Origin: CAZSWR01 sp964610885
Lineage (GTDB): Bacteria > Bacteroidota > Ignavibacteria > Kapaibacteriales > UBA2268
Length of the DNA: 57,508 nt
Reading direction: 5' to 3'
Assembly: GCA_964610885.1 (NCBI GenBank)
Contig: CAZSWR010000008.1
Coordinates: 1-57,508 of the forward strand
Within the stretch, counting starts at the first letter, position 1. Each line of letters opens with the position of its first letter. The translations under genes and the position numbers were made by a program. Shown here piece by piece: positions 49,816-57,508 of the stretch. The notes under the pieces are model-generated. The model ran no database searches, had not been told where the DNA came from, and saw nothing but the letters and a program-made list of their open reading frames with translations.

Positions 49816-51702
49816 ATGAAAAAAAACTTACTTATTGTTGCCTTAGCTATATTGTTCTCCTTCTCGCCCATTGCAACTACACAAATGGACAGGGCGAAAG
49901 TGATTGTTGCATACATCAATAATTTCGCAAATTACACAAAATGGCCCAAGGAAGCCGAATTGCAACAATTCACAATCGCTTTGATCAGCGGGAACGAAGC
50001 TCTGGCCGCCGAACTCGAGGATTTCACCTCGAAAAGGCGAATCAAAGACAAACCGATTAGGCTAATCCACCGCAATGGCCTGCCGATACCTCCCGAAGCG
50101 CAAATGGTCGTGCTGACCGAGGACAAATCCGATCTGCTGCTCGACGTCTATGCCGCCATCGAGGGGAAGCCAGTGCTTCTCGTCAGCGAAAACTACGCCG
50201 ACAAACGAAACGTAATGATTAACCTGTACGTTACGAAACAGTTGGAAATGCTCTTCGAGGTGAACCAAGCAAACATCACGAACCAATCCCTGGAGCTTGA
50301 CCCCGAAGTGTTGCTTGCCGGCGGGACGAGTATAGACGTGGCCAGCCTTTTCCGCAATTCGCAGATCAATATGCGCGAGTTGCAGAAACGCATCAATTTC
50401 ATGGACGATTCGCTGCATAGCTTGAACAATGACATCAGCTCCACAACCACGAAACTGCACGCGCAAGAAAGCGAAATCCTATCGAAAAACGAGGAAATTG
50501 ATCAACAAAAAGAAGAGATTTCCAACCAAAAGTTGCTAATTGCCGCAAAGTCCGAAGAGGCTCGCGCTCAATCGAAAATAATAGCTTCGCAGAAAGAAAT
50601 GCTCGAACGCCAGCAGGACTCCATTCGCTCGAAAGGCCTGATCCTACAGAAACAATTGGCCGATATAAAGAAGCATAACGATGACATCTATATGCAGATC
50701 AAAAGCAAAGACAGCCTTGCTACACTCGTTGATTCCGTCCATAATGACCTTGTCGCTAAGAATCTTGTTCTCGGATCGCAATCCCAGCGCATCGACGAGC
50801 AGGACAGGCTTATCTTCTTGATCACGGTTAGCGGTGTGTTGGCAATATTCTTAGTTATTGCCATCCTCGTGGGCTATCGGAATAACAAACAAAAAACGAA
50901 GATATTGGCCAGGCAAAACAAAGAAATCGAAGACAAACTCCTTGAATTGGAAGTGATTAATAAAAAGCTGCAAGATGCCGACCAATACAAATCCATTTTC
51001 TTGGCCAGCATGAGCCACGAGCTGCGCACACCGCTCAATTCGATCATCGGCTACACGGGCATATTGCTCATGGGGCTGGCCGGCGAACTGAACGCCGAGC
51101 AGAAGCTGCAACTTAACAAAGTCAAAAACAACGGTTCGCACCTGCTGAGCCTGATTAACGACGTGCTGGACATCTCGAAAATCGAAGCCGAAAGGGTCGA
51201 ACTCTTCGTCGAAGAAGTAACGCTCAGCAATTTGGTTGCCGAAATTGTCGATACAATCAAACCTCGCGTCGATGATAAAAAGCTGGAACTAAAAATCAAT
51301 ATTTACGAAGATTGCCTGCTGGCCACGGACAAACGGCGTCTGAAGCAAGTGGTACTTAATTTGGTTGCCAACGCCGTCAACTACTCGGACAAAGGAGTGA
51401 TCACAATTGCCTCGTCGGTTATAGGCGAAAATAGGCTGAAAATCAGCGTCAGCGATACAGGCGTCGGAATCACCGAAGCGGATATGGCCAGGCTGTTCCA
51501 GCCCTTCCAACAAGTGGATGCCGATATGACAAAGCACAGCAAAGGCACAGGATTGGGCTTGTATTTAACGAAAAAGTTGATTAAATTGCTCGGAGGCGAA
51601 ATCTTCGTTGTCAGTAAGTATGGCGAAGGTAGCGAGTTCTGGATCGAATTCCCCATTAATCAAAACTTGGAAAAATCCAATGAAAAGAATACTAATAATT
51701 GA
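49816..51702 (+). CDS. YfiR-domain hybrid sensor: periplasmic YfiR/DUF4154 + coiled coil + histidine kinase
   Basis: 628 aa. Signal peptide MKKNLLIVALAILFSFSPIA, then a YfiR/DUF4154 domain (about 28-170: AKVIVAYINNFANYTKWPKE, QFTIALISGNEALAAELED, MVVLTEDKSDLLLDVYA, KPVLLVSENYADKRNVMINLYV, KQLEMLFEVN). A long periplasmic coiled coil (about 190-325), one span (LIFLITVSGVLAIFLVIAILVGY, about 332-355) and HisKA with His 401 in ASMSHELRTPLNSIIGY follow, then HATPase (LVANAVNYSDKG, SDTGVGITEADMARLF, GTGLGLYLTKKLIKLLGGE). YfiR proteins elsewhere are periplasmic regulators of diguanylate cyclases; here the domain is fused to a kinase. Its position after the TonB receptor suggests periplasmic coupling to it. 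Confidence 0.88.
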   Translation: MKKNLLIVALAILFSFSPIATTQMDRAKVIVAYINNFANYTKWPKEAELQQFTIALISGNEALAAELEDFTSKRRIKDKPIRLIHRNGLPIPPEAQMVVLTEDKSDLLLDVYAAIEGKPVLLVSENYADKRNVMINLYVTKQLEMLFEVNQANITNQSLELDPEVLLAGGTSIDVASLFRNSQINMRELQKRINFMDDSLHSLNNDISSTTTKLHAQESEILSKNEEIDQQKEEISNQKLLIAAKSEEARAQSKIIASQKEMLERQQDSIRSKGLILQKQLADIKKHNDDIYMQIKSKDSLATLVDSVHNDLVAKNLVLGSQSQRIDEQDRLIFLITVSGVLAIFLVIAILVGYRNNKQKTKILARQNKEIEDKLLELEVINKKLQDADQYKSIFLASMSHELRTPLNSIIGYTGILLMGLAGELNAEQKLQLNKVKNNGSHLLSLINDVLDISKIEAERVELFVEEVTLSNLVAEIVDTIKPRVDDKKLELKINIYEDCLLATDKRRLKQVVLNLVANAVNYSDKGVITIASSVIGENRLKISVSDTGVGITEADMARLFQPFQQVDADMTKHSKGTGLGLYLTKKLIKLLGGEIFVVSKYGEGSEFWIEFPINQNLEKSNEKNTNN

Positions 51703-52042
51703 AGACAACGATGACAATCTTTATTTGATTAAATTCATACTGGAGAATTGTCATTACGAAGTGATTATGGCTAAAACCGGCCAAGAGGGATTCGATACGA
51801 CGCTACGCGAGAAGCCCGACCTCGTGCTGATGGACATACAGCTGCCGGACATAAACGGACTGGAAGTAACGGGCATGATACGCCGCCAGCCCGGTTTCGA
51901 TGAATTGCCGATCATTGCCATCACGTCCTACGCCATGACCGGGGACCGACAGAAATCTATCAATGCCGGATGCACTGGCTACATCGAAAAGCCAATCGAT
52001 CCGGAAACTTTTAGGGATACAATCGAAAAATTTCTAAAATAA
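51680..52042 (+). CDS. single-domain response regulator (CheY/DivK-like)
   Basis: 120 aa, receiver domain only: acidic pocket EDND (residues 8-11), phospho-acceptor Asp 52 in VLMDIQLPD, Thr/Ser 82-83 in IAITSYAM and Lys 104 in YIEKPID. The ATG at 51680 lies inside the end of the kinase gene (23-bp overlap), implying translational coupling and a kinase-regulator pair. The frame from 51608 is only the overlap. No output domain, so it probably passes phosphate onward or binds a target such as the hybrid kinase encoded next. DivK-like wording (NGLEVTGMIRRQPGFDELPIIAITSYAM) is notable. Confidence 0.92.
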   Translation: MKRILIIEDNDDNLYLIKFILENCHYEVIMAKTGQEGFDTTLREKPDLVLMDIQLPDINGLEVTGMIRRQPGFDELPIIAITSYAMTGDRQKSINAGCTGYIEKPIDPETFRDTIEKFLK

Positions 52043-52066
52043 TTCTTTTAAGTAATAATTACTTCG

Positions 52067-54487
52067 ATGAAAATACTAATAGTTGACGACAATCCCGAAA
52101 ACTTAGACATGCTGGGATACCTTCTGAGGAGCCACTCCTACGAAGTTCTATCGGCAAAAAACGGGAAAGAAGCGCTCGAAATGCTCCGCGAGGAGGATTT
52201 CGATATGATTATTTCGGATATCCTTATGCCCGTCATGGATGGTTTCCAATTTTGCAAAATGTGCCAAGAGGACGACAAACTGTCCCAAATCAGCTTTATT
52301 TTTTATTCGGCCACTTACATCGAAGACAAAGACATCGAATTTGCCCTTTCGCTCGGCGCTCGGCGCTTCATGATCAAGCCTCAAGAGCCGCAGGAAATCC
52401 TTCGGATTGTGGCAGAAGTGGCGAAAGAATCCTCCGGCGATGGCCAATCGGGCGCCCGTCAGAATAAACTCGACGAAAAGGAAGTATATAAACTTTACAG
52501 CGAAAGATTGGTAAATAAACTTGAGCAGAAGATATTTGAGCTTGAGGATGAAATCGCCAACCGCCAAAAAGCCGAAGCAGAATTGACAGAATCAAAGAAC
52601 CGATTCTTGCTGGCCGTCGATGGTTCTACCGATGGTATCTGGGACTGGGACATACAAAGCGGCAAGGCGTATTTCTCGCCGCGCTGGAAATCAATGATCG
52701 GATACGGCGAGGGCGAACTCGAAGAAACATTTGATACCTTCATGGCACTCCTGCACGACGCGGACCGGCAAATTGTACGGAAGAGGCTCGACAGCTACTT
52801 GAATCGCGAAATCGACACCTTCGAATGCGAATTCCGTATGATATGCCGAGACGGATCGTTCGAATGGATACTCGCAAGGGGCAAAGCTCTCTTCGGCCCA
52901 GACGGGCGGCCCTACCGCATGGCAGGCTCGCACACCGACATAACGGCCAGGAAACGCAACACCGAAGAACTCAACAAACTCTCGAATGCGGTTAATTTCT
53001 CGCCCGTGCTCGTGGTGATAACCAATTCGAATGGCATCGTGGAATACGTCAATCCGCAATACTCCGAAACCACAGGCTACGCCCCCGATGAGGTGATCGG
53101 AAAGAAATATACGCTGCTGGAGCCTGAATACGTCTTAAATTCCAACGCAAAAATAGATGAAATTTGGAGAGAAATCAGTTCGGGGCGCGTCTGGAAAGGC
53201 GAATTGGAGAATATCAATAAAAAAGGCATATCCTATTGGGAATCAGTGCTGATAGCTCCGATTTTCGATGCGCAATCGAACGTTACGCATTTCGTTGCCG
53301 TTGGCGAAGACATCAGCGAGAAGAAGAAATACGAACTCGATCTGATTGCCGCCAAGGAACGCGCCGAAGAAAGCGACCGGCTGAAGTCTTCATTCCTTGC
53401 GAACATGAGCCACGAGATTCGAACGCCGATGAACGGCATCTTGGGATTCGCCGGATTGCTGAAGGATGCCATTGCCAGCGGCGACGATATTGGCGAATAT
53501 ATCGGCATAATCGAGCGCAGCGGCAAGCGAATGCTTAGCATAATAAATGATTTGATAGAAATCTCGAAAGTGGAGTCTTCGCAGATCAACGTGCACCTCG
53601 AGGAAGTGAACCTGAACGATGTGTTGGAGTATATAACAAAATTCTTCAAACCGAACGCCGACGAAAAGAACTTGCGCTTGATTTCCACCAACTGCCTAAG
53701 CGACAAAGAAGCAACAATCCTCACCGACAGAGATAAACTTACAGCCGTACTCAGCAATTTAATGAAAAATGCCATTAAATTCACAAAATCCGGGCGCGTC
53801 GAAACCGGCTGCCGATTGTATGGCGATTTTTGTGAATTCTATGTGCTCGATACTGGCATTGGAATCGACGAGGGCAAGCAATCGGCAATTTTTGAAAGGT
53901 TCGTGCAGGCCGATTCTTCGCTTTCGAGTCATTTCGAAGGAGCAGGGCTTGGGCTGTCGATCGCTAAGGCATACGTAGAATTGCTCGGTGGGACGATTCG
54001 CTTGGAATCCGTTGTGGGCAGCGGTTCTGTTTTCTATTTCACACTGCCGTATATCGTCCCATCCAGCAAAAAAGAACAAAATGGCTCTTCGCTACAGCAA
54101 ACAAATGACGATATCGAACCTGGGCTGATATTATTGATCGCCGAAGACGATGAATTCGCTGACAAACTGCTCACGCGAATCATTCGTAAGATTTGCTATC
54201 AGGCGTTCCACGCGAACAATGGAGAGGAAGCAGTCAGAATCTGCCGCGAACACCCCGAGATAAACATGGTGCTGATGGATATGAAACTGCCCTTGCTTAG
54301 CGGTTTCGACGCCACACGCCAGATTCGGCAGTTCAATCAAAGCATCACAATAATCGCCCAGACGGCCTATTCGATGCCCGGCGATAGGGAAAGGGCGCTG
54401 GAAGCCGGATGCAACGATTATATTTCGAAACCAATTATCAGCGAAAAGTTGCTCGAAATAATCAAGAAGTATCGATTGCCGATCTAA
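52067..54487 (+). CDS. hybrid kinase: REC-PAS-PAS-HisKA-HATPase-REC
   Basis: 806 aa, no membrane span. N-terminal receiver (1 to about 122; IVDDNPEN, Asp 51 in MIISDILMP, FMIKPQEP), coiled coil (about 140-180), PAS_3-type domain (GSTDGIWDWDIQSGKAYFSPRWKSMIGY...YRMAGSHTDITARKR) and a second PAS (LVVITNSNGIVEYVNPQYSETTGYAPDE...). HisKA has His 449 in ANMSHEIRTPMNGIL, followed by HATPase (LMKNAIKFTKSG, LDTGIGIDEGKQSAIFERF, GAGLGLSIAKAYVELLGG) and a C-terminal receiver (LLIAEDDEFADKLL, Asp near 738 in VLMDMKLP, YISKPI). Starts 24 bp after the regulator. It probably integrates the regulator's phosphate in a multistep relay. No DNA-binding output is in the operon. Confidence 0.92.
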   Translation: MKILIVDDNPENLDMLGYLLRSHSYEVLSAKNGKEALEMLREEDFDMIISDILMPVMDGFQFCKMCQEDDKLSQISFIFYSATYIEDKDIEFALSLGARRFMIKPQEPQEILRIVAEVAKESSGDGQSGARQNKLDEKEVYKLYSERLVNKLEQKIFELEDEIANRQKAEAELTESKNRFLLAVDGSTDGIWDWDIQSGKAYFSPRWKSMIGYGEGELEETFDTFMALLHDADRQIVRKRLDSYLNREIDTFECEFRMICRDGSFEWILARGKALFGPDGRPYRMAGSHTDITARKRNTEELNKLSNAVNFSPVLVVITNSNGIVEYVNPQYSETTGYAPDEVIGKKYTLLEPEYVLNSNAKIDEIWREISSGRVWKGELENINKKGISYWESVLIAPIFDAQSNVTHFVAVGEDISEKKKYELDLIAAKERAEESDRLKSSFLANMSHEIRTPMNGILGFAGLLKDAIASGDDIGEYIGIIERSGKRMLSIINDLIEISKVESSQINVHLEEVNLNDVLEYITKFFKPNADEKNLRLISTNCLSDKEATILTDRDKLTAVLSNLMKNAIKFTKSGRVETGCRLYGDFCEFYVLDTGIGIDEGKQSAIFERFVQADSSLSSHFEGAGLGLSIAKAYVELLGGTIRLESVVGSGSVFYFTLPYIVPSSKKEQNGSSLQQTNDDIEPGLILLIAEDDEFADKLLTRIIRKICYQAFHANNGEEAVRICREHPEINMVLMDMKLPLLSGFDATRQIRQFNQSITIIAQTAYSMPGDRERALEAGCNDYISKPIISEKLLEIIKKYRLPI

Positions 54488-54509
54488 TGTTTTCCGAGCT
54501 GCCGATTGT

Positions 54510-54562
54510 GTGGGCATTGAATAATAACAATTGGGCTTGCCCCATTGCACATGAGTAGTAAT
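54510..54562 (+). mobile_element. 5' end of a partial MITE-like copy (F)
   Basis: GTGTGGGCATTGAATAATAA resembles the terminal repeat, followed by CAATTGGGCTTGCCCCATTG as in copies A and D, then AAGTCATTGAAATATCGACA. The expected far end is replaced by the tandem 328-bp units that follow. Confidence 0.5.
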
Positions 54563-55287
54563 AAGTCATTGAAATATCGACAAATCCCCCAACCCCATTT
54601 TTCAAAAGGGGTTAAAGAATAGGTTCGTGCTAATACAGTGATCCCAAATTGTTCTTTTATAATTGACATATTTGCTATACCCTCATCCCCGACCCTTCTC
54701 CCGACGGGAGAAGGGAGTAAGAAAAGAAAGTCCCTTTCGCCCTTTGGGAGAAAGGGATATAGGGATTGAGGGTTTTTCTATCGCACAATTTGGGGTGATC
54801 AAACTGGAGATAGAGCTTGGAACGAACCAACGGGCAGGCGCAGAGACTCTATTTCAACAAAGGGTTTAATCCTGTTGTGCGTTTTGCTGTAAGTCGTTGA
54901 AATATCGACAAATACCCCAACCCACTTTTTCAAAGGGGGCTAAAGAATAGGTTCGTGCTAATTCAATGACCCCAAATTGTTCTTTAATAATTGACATATT
55001 TGCTATACCCTCATCCCCGACCCTTCTCCCGACGGGAGAAGGGAGTAAGAAAAGAAAGTCCCTTTCGCCCTTTGGGAGAAAGGGATATAGGGATTGAGGG
55101 TTTTTCTATCGCACAATTTGGGGTGATCAAACTGGAGATAGAGCTTGGAACGAACCAACGGGCAGGCGCAGAGACTCTATTTCAACAAAGGGTTTAATCC
55201 TGTTGTGCGTTTTGCTGTAAGTCATTGAAATATCGACAAATCCCCCAACCCACTTTTTCAAAGGGGGCTAAAGAATAGGTTTGGGAT
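54563..55287. repeat. tandem 328-bp duplication (2 full + 1 partial copy)
   Basis: Units begin AAGTCATTGAAATATCGACA (or AAGTCGTTG...) at 54563, 54891 and 55219; the third stops after about 70 bp. The two full units are almost identical, differing at a few bases near their starts. Each contains MITE-family sequence (AATCCCCCAACCC, ACCAACGGGCAGGCGCAGAG followed by TATTTCAACA) plus CTTCTCCCGACGGGAGAAG and CCCTTTGGGAGAAAGGG palindromes. Identical small reading frames in each unit are repeat artefacts. Confidence 0.85.
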
Positions 55288-55308
55288 TACTTAATTAACC
55301 GCCCTTCG

Positions 55309-56256
55309 GTGCATGTGAATGTTATTTATTTGAAGGATAGAAAAATAGCTCGAAGTATAAAAAAGGATATTGAGGCATTTCTGCATTTTCTTGCGCTCGA
55401 ACGTGGGCTGTCGCGGAATACAGAAGTGGCCTACGCAAGCGATTTGTCTCGGTGGGCAGAGTTCCTCGCTGGCAAAAATATTCCGAGCGCTGATGGAGCG
55501 CTGCCCGATGATATTCGCGAATTCTTGACAGTCCTTGCCGATTTCGGACTCCAGGCCTCGTCCCGCGCGCGGTATTTGGCCTCGCTTCGCGCGTTCTATC
55601 GGTACCTCTGCGAGCAAGGAATTGCGAAATCGGATCCAACAGAAATTGTTGATTTGCCACGCCTGCGGCGCTCTCTGCCAGACACTCTCACAGTCGAGGA
55701 AATGGAACGAATCCTTGCGGCTCCCGATATCGAAACAATAACCGGCATTCGGGACCGCGCGATGCTCGAGACAATGTACGCCTGCGGCCTGCGCGTTTCC
55801 GAATTGCTCAGCATGGCGCGAACCAACATTATTGCCGAAGCGGAAGTCGTCCGAATCGTCGGGAAAGGCTCCAAGGAACGTATCGTGCCGATTGGCCGGT
55901 CGGCTCTCGGATGGATCGATAAGTACTTGCGATACTCGAGGCCGCACCTGATGCGATTGGGCGTGGCCGAGGAGGCGCTGTTCGTGAACGCAAGGGGCCG
56001 CGCACTTTCGAGGATGGGCGTGTGGAAGATTGTCGTCTCCGCAGCCGAGAAGGCAGAAATCGGAAAAAAAGTGCATCCCCACACTTTCCGCCATTCCTTC
56101 GCCACGCACCTTCTGGAGGGCGGGGCAGACCTCCGGGCAGTGCAGGAAATGCTCGGGCATTCAGATATATCCACGACGCAGATCTATACGCATTTGGACA
56201 ACGAGTTCATCAAGGAAGTGCATCGCAGCTGCCACCCGCGGGCGAAAATTGAGTGA
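55309..56256 (+). CDS. xerD: tyrosine recombinase XerC/XerD
   Basis: Site-specific recombinase that resolves chromosome dimers at dif. 315 aa from a GTG. The TTG at 55333 (eight codons later, MKDRKIARSIKKDIEAF) is equally plausible, and neither has a good ribosome-binding site. N-terminal SAM-like core-binding domain (IEAFLHFLALERGLSRNTEVAYASDLSRWAEFL), then the catalytic domain with Arg 162 (CGLRVSELL), Lys 186 (VGKGSKERIVP), His 258/Arg 261 (HPHTFRHSFATHLLEGG), His 284 (LGHSDISTTQIYTH) and Tyr 293, spaced exactly as in E. coli XerD. XerD rather than XerC or a mobile-element integrase is favoured by the canonical length and motifs. Lies next to the repeat-rich region. Confidence 0.85.
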   Translation: MHVNVIYLKDRKIARSIKKDIEAFLHFLALERGLSRNTEVAYASDLSRWAEFLAGKNIPSADGALPDDIREFLTVLADFGLQASSRARYLASLRAFYRYLCEQGIAKSDPTEIVDLPRLRRSLPDTLTVEEMERILAAPDIETITGIRDRAMLETMYACGLRVSELLSMARTNIIAEAEVVRIVGKGSKERIVPIGRSALGWIDKYLRYSRPHLMRLGVAEEALFVNARGRALSRMGVWKIVVSAAEKAEIGKKVHPHTFRHSFATHLLEGGADLRAVQEMLGHSDISTTQIYTHLDNEFIKEVHRSCHPRAKIE

Positions 56257-56277
56257 GGGAACTGATTATATAAAACC

Positions 56278-56314
56278 ACTGCCTAACTCTCGGTTCGTCC
56301 GTGGGTTAGGCAGT
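56278..56314. terminator. hairpin between convergent genes
   Basis: A perfect 10-bp stem ACTGCCTAAC (56278-56287)/GTTAGGCAGT (56305-56314) with a 17-nt loop, between the xer gene and the convergent exported-protein gene. T-rich on the minus-strand side, so it may serve both. Confidence 0.6.
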
Positions 56315-56362
56315 CAATGCTTTGCGAGTGAATATCAACGAAAAGGTGTTTATCTCAATTAT

Positions 56363-57286
56363 TTAGAAATTGAAACTCAACCCTAATTTATAGTTGTCGA
56401 TTACGAAAGCGGGCGCGGTGCTGGTCGGCCAGTTCATGTTTTTCTTGCGGAGTTCGTACATGCCATATGCCATTGCATTGCTCAGCACGAATTGGACAAC
56501 GGGCGCCACGGCGGGCGAGCTTTTCATGATTTCGTTGGTGAAGCTGTGGACTATGCCCTGGGCGGCCTGTTCGATGCCGTAATTCAGGCACCAGTACCAG
56601 AACATCATTCTCGGCATGATTGCTTCGCGGCGGAATGCAAAGTTGAAGGAAAGATTCCTGATCGGCTGCAATTCAATCCCCGCCTCGAAAGCGTTTCCGA
56701 AACGGATACCGTCGGAGAGCACGTCCAAATATGCGCGCGAAATGGTGTCGAATTGGCCAAGATTCTGTTTGTTCTTGAAATCTGTGCGGGTCCATGAGAA
56801 CTCGTCGGCGTGTGTGAACATCAAAAAGCCGTTCGAAGCGATTCGGTAGCCGTAGCCATTGCGCCAGCCGAGGCCGCCGCCCCAGATGGAAGCATCAATT
56901 TTTGTGTTCGAGTTATCTTTTTTATATAATTCTTTGTCGAGCCTCTCGAGGAAAACGTAGCTGTCGTGGAGCGAATGTATCCCAACCTCTTTATTCTCGG
57001 TCCTGATGCTTTTGTGGCCGAATTTGAGCGAAATAAGGCCGCCGTCGCTAATACTGCCCGCGAATGCGTCTTCGTGAATCGATGATTGTGCGAAGCCATA
57101 ATCGACGGAGATATATGGAACCTGATTCGAAAAGAGCGAGTGCATGCCATGCCGCCAATTGAAAACATTGCCAAAATGAGCATCTTTGTCTCCATCCCAG
57201 AATTCATCGCTCGATTTCGGAGAGTCCGCGGCTGCCATACCGGCTGCCAGCACAAAAAGAAGAATTGCAGAGTAAACTGATTTCAT
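56363..57286 (-). CDS. exported hypothetical protein (307 aa), possible outer-membrane barrel
   Basis: The ATG at 57286 has AAGGTG upstream and yields a signal peptide (MKSVYSAILLFVLAAGMAAADS); the frame from 57358 adds 24 residues before it. The mature protein is rich in alternating aromatic/Gly strands (YISVDYGFAQSS, GGLISLKFGHKS, IWGGGLGWRNGYGYRI, AFEAGIELQPIRNLSFNFAFRRE). It ends KLGLSFNF, a C-terminal Phe typical of outer-membrane beta-barrels. Residues about 215-270 (MMFWYWCLNYGIEQAAQGIVHSF...VAPVVQFVLSNAMAYGMY) are helical and hydrophobic, which is unusual for a barrel. Family not recognised; outer-membrane location is inference. Confidence 0.65.
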   Translation of the reverse strand: MKSVYSAILLFVLAAGMAAADSPKSSDEFWDGDKDAHFGNVFNWRHGMHSLFSNQVPYISVDYGFAQSSIHEDAFAGSISDGGLISLKFGHKSIRTENKEVGIHSLHDSYVFLERLDKELYKKDNSNTKIDASIWGGGLGWRNGYGYRIASNGFLMFTHADEFSWTRTDFKNKQNLGQFDTISRAYLDVLSDGIRFGNAFEAGIELQPIRNLSFNFAFRREAIMPRMMFWYWCLNYGIEQAAQGIVHSFTNEIMKSSPAVAPVVQFVLSNAMAYGMYELRKKNMNWPTSTAPAFVIDNYKLGLSFNF

Positions 57287-57508
57287 TTCACACCTTGAAT
57301 TTAATTTGTCAATTACAATCTTTAGACGTATGAAATCGGAAAAAGTTCTGGTAAACAATTATGAATGTGCGAATGTAGAACTCATCCGATGGCTTCCGCG
57401 CTCGTCTGAACTGTGATTCGTGTGATTTCATTGATTGGGTTGATGTATTTGATAACACACTTGTCCAAAAAGATTTAATTTGAAAAATTCAAAAAAAATG
57501 GCTATTAT
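57287..57508. other. right-edge intergenic sequence
   Basis: A+T-rich 5' region of the exported-protein gene (minus strand). It contains GAACTCATCCGATGGCT (57380-57396), a phrase shared with 9696-9711. ATGGCTATTAT at the very edge could begin a plus-strand gene, but too few codons are visible. Confidence 0.4.

Noticed and set aside
54663..55197. Two identical 68-aa plus-strand frames
   Set aside because: They are the same reading of each 328-bp repeat unit, full of palindromic sequence, with no ribosome-binding site; repeat artefacts.
55309..56256. Xer gene as integrase of the MITE or tandem-repeat region
   Set aside because: Catalytic spacing and length match housekeeping XerD; the repeats have TIRs and 6-bp duplications, which point to a DDE-type transposase, not a tyrosine recombinase.

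Overview
This window looks like a chromosome segment from a Gram-negative member of the Bacteroidota/Chlorobiota (FCB) group. Evidence: three secreted proteins end in type IX secretion (T9SS) sorting domains; LPS genes are present (kdsA, lptC, hldD); the F-type ATP synthase locus has atpZ and no atpD/atpC; a TonB-dependent receptor and an NrfD/ActC-like membrane protein are encoded. A Kapabacteria/Ignavibacteria-like lineage would fit, but no rRNA or marker placement was possible, so this is inference. No transposase, CRISPR array, rRNA or phage structural gene was seen.

Layout. (1) 1-4500: A+T-rich, all-minus-strand island of unrecognised genes with an excisionase-like HTH protein and a ParB-like protein carrying a C-terminal ribbon-helix-helix. 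It abuts the 3' end of tRNA-Leu(CAG), a typical integration site. (2) 4868-9154: tRNA-Leu, tRNA-Ser(CGA), HU, then a tightly overlapping envelope/central-metabolism operon kdsA-lptC-tpiA-pgsA-membrane protein. (3) 9773-15276: a TMTC-like GT-C/TPR membrane protein, a large T9SS protein with a long structured leader, and a small unknown gene. (4) 15340-27747: dnaE, coaBC, an orphan ActC-like protein, a 7TM-HD (PgpH-type) c-di-AMP hydrolase, a secreted M28 peptidase, uvrB. (5) 27933-33955: an orphan HepT-like protein, a PKD/T9SS protein, a TPR-PAS-histidine kinase. (6) 34057-41569: nitrilase-atpZ-atpI-like-atpB-atpE-atpF-atpH-atpA-hldD-atpG on the minus strand, with hldD (LPS heptose epimerase) embedded among the F1 genes. 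(7) 41693-46933: a second TPR-histidine kinase, prmA, and a YciO/Sua5-family gene. (8) 47800-54487: a four-gene plus-strand operon of TonB-dependent receptor, YfiR-domain histidine kinase, single-domain response regulator and hybrid kinase, which I infer forms one outer-membrane-to-cytoplasm sensing pathway. (9) 55309-57286: a XerC/D recombinase and an unknown exported protein.

The most interesting non-coding signal is a family of about 190-220 bp MITE-like elements in the intergenic gaps. They share imperfect terminal inverted repeats (about AGCCTGTTGAAAWAGTA). Two copies have exact 6-bp target duplications; one has a 5/6 match. One copy interrupts a roughly 75-bp sequence whose uninterrupted sister lies about 430 bp away, so empty and filled sites can both be read in this window. 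The family appears non-autonomous. A 328-bp tandem duplication made partly of the same sequence lies just upstream of the xer gene.

Starts were moved from the longest reading frame where a Shine-Dalgarno sequence, signal peptide or family alignment supported it. Functions rest on motif recognition only; no database search was possible.
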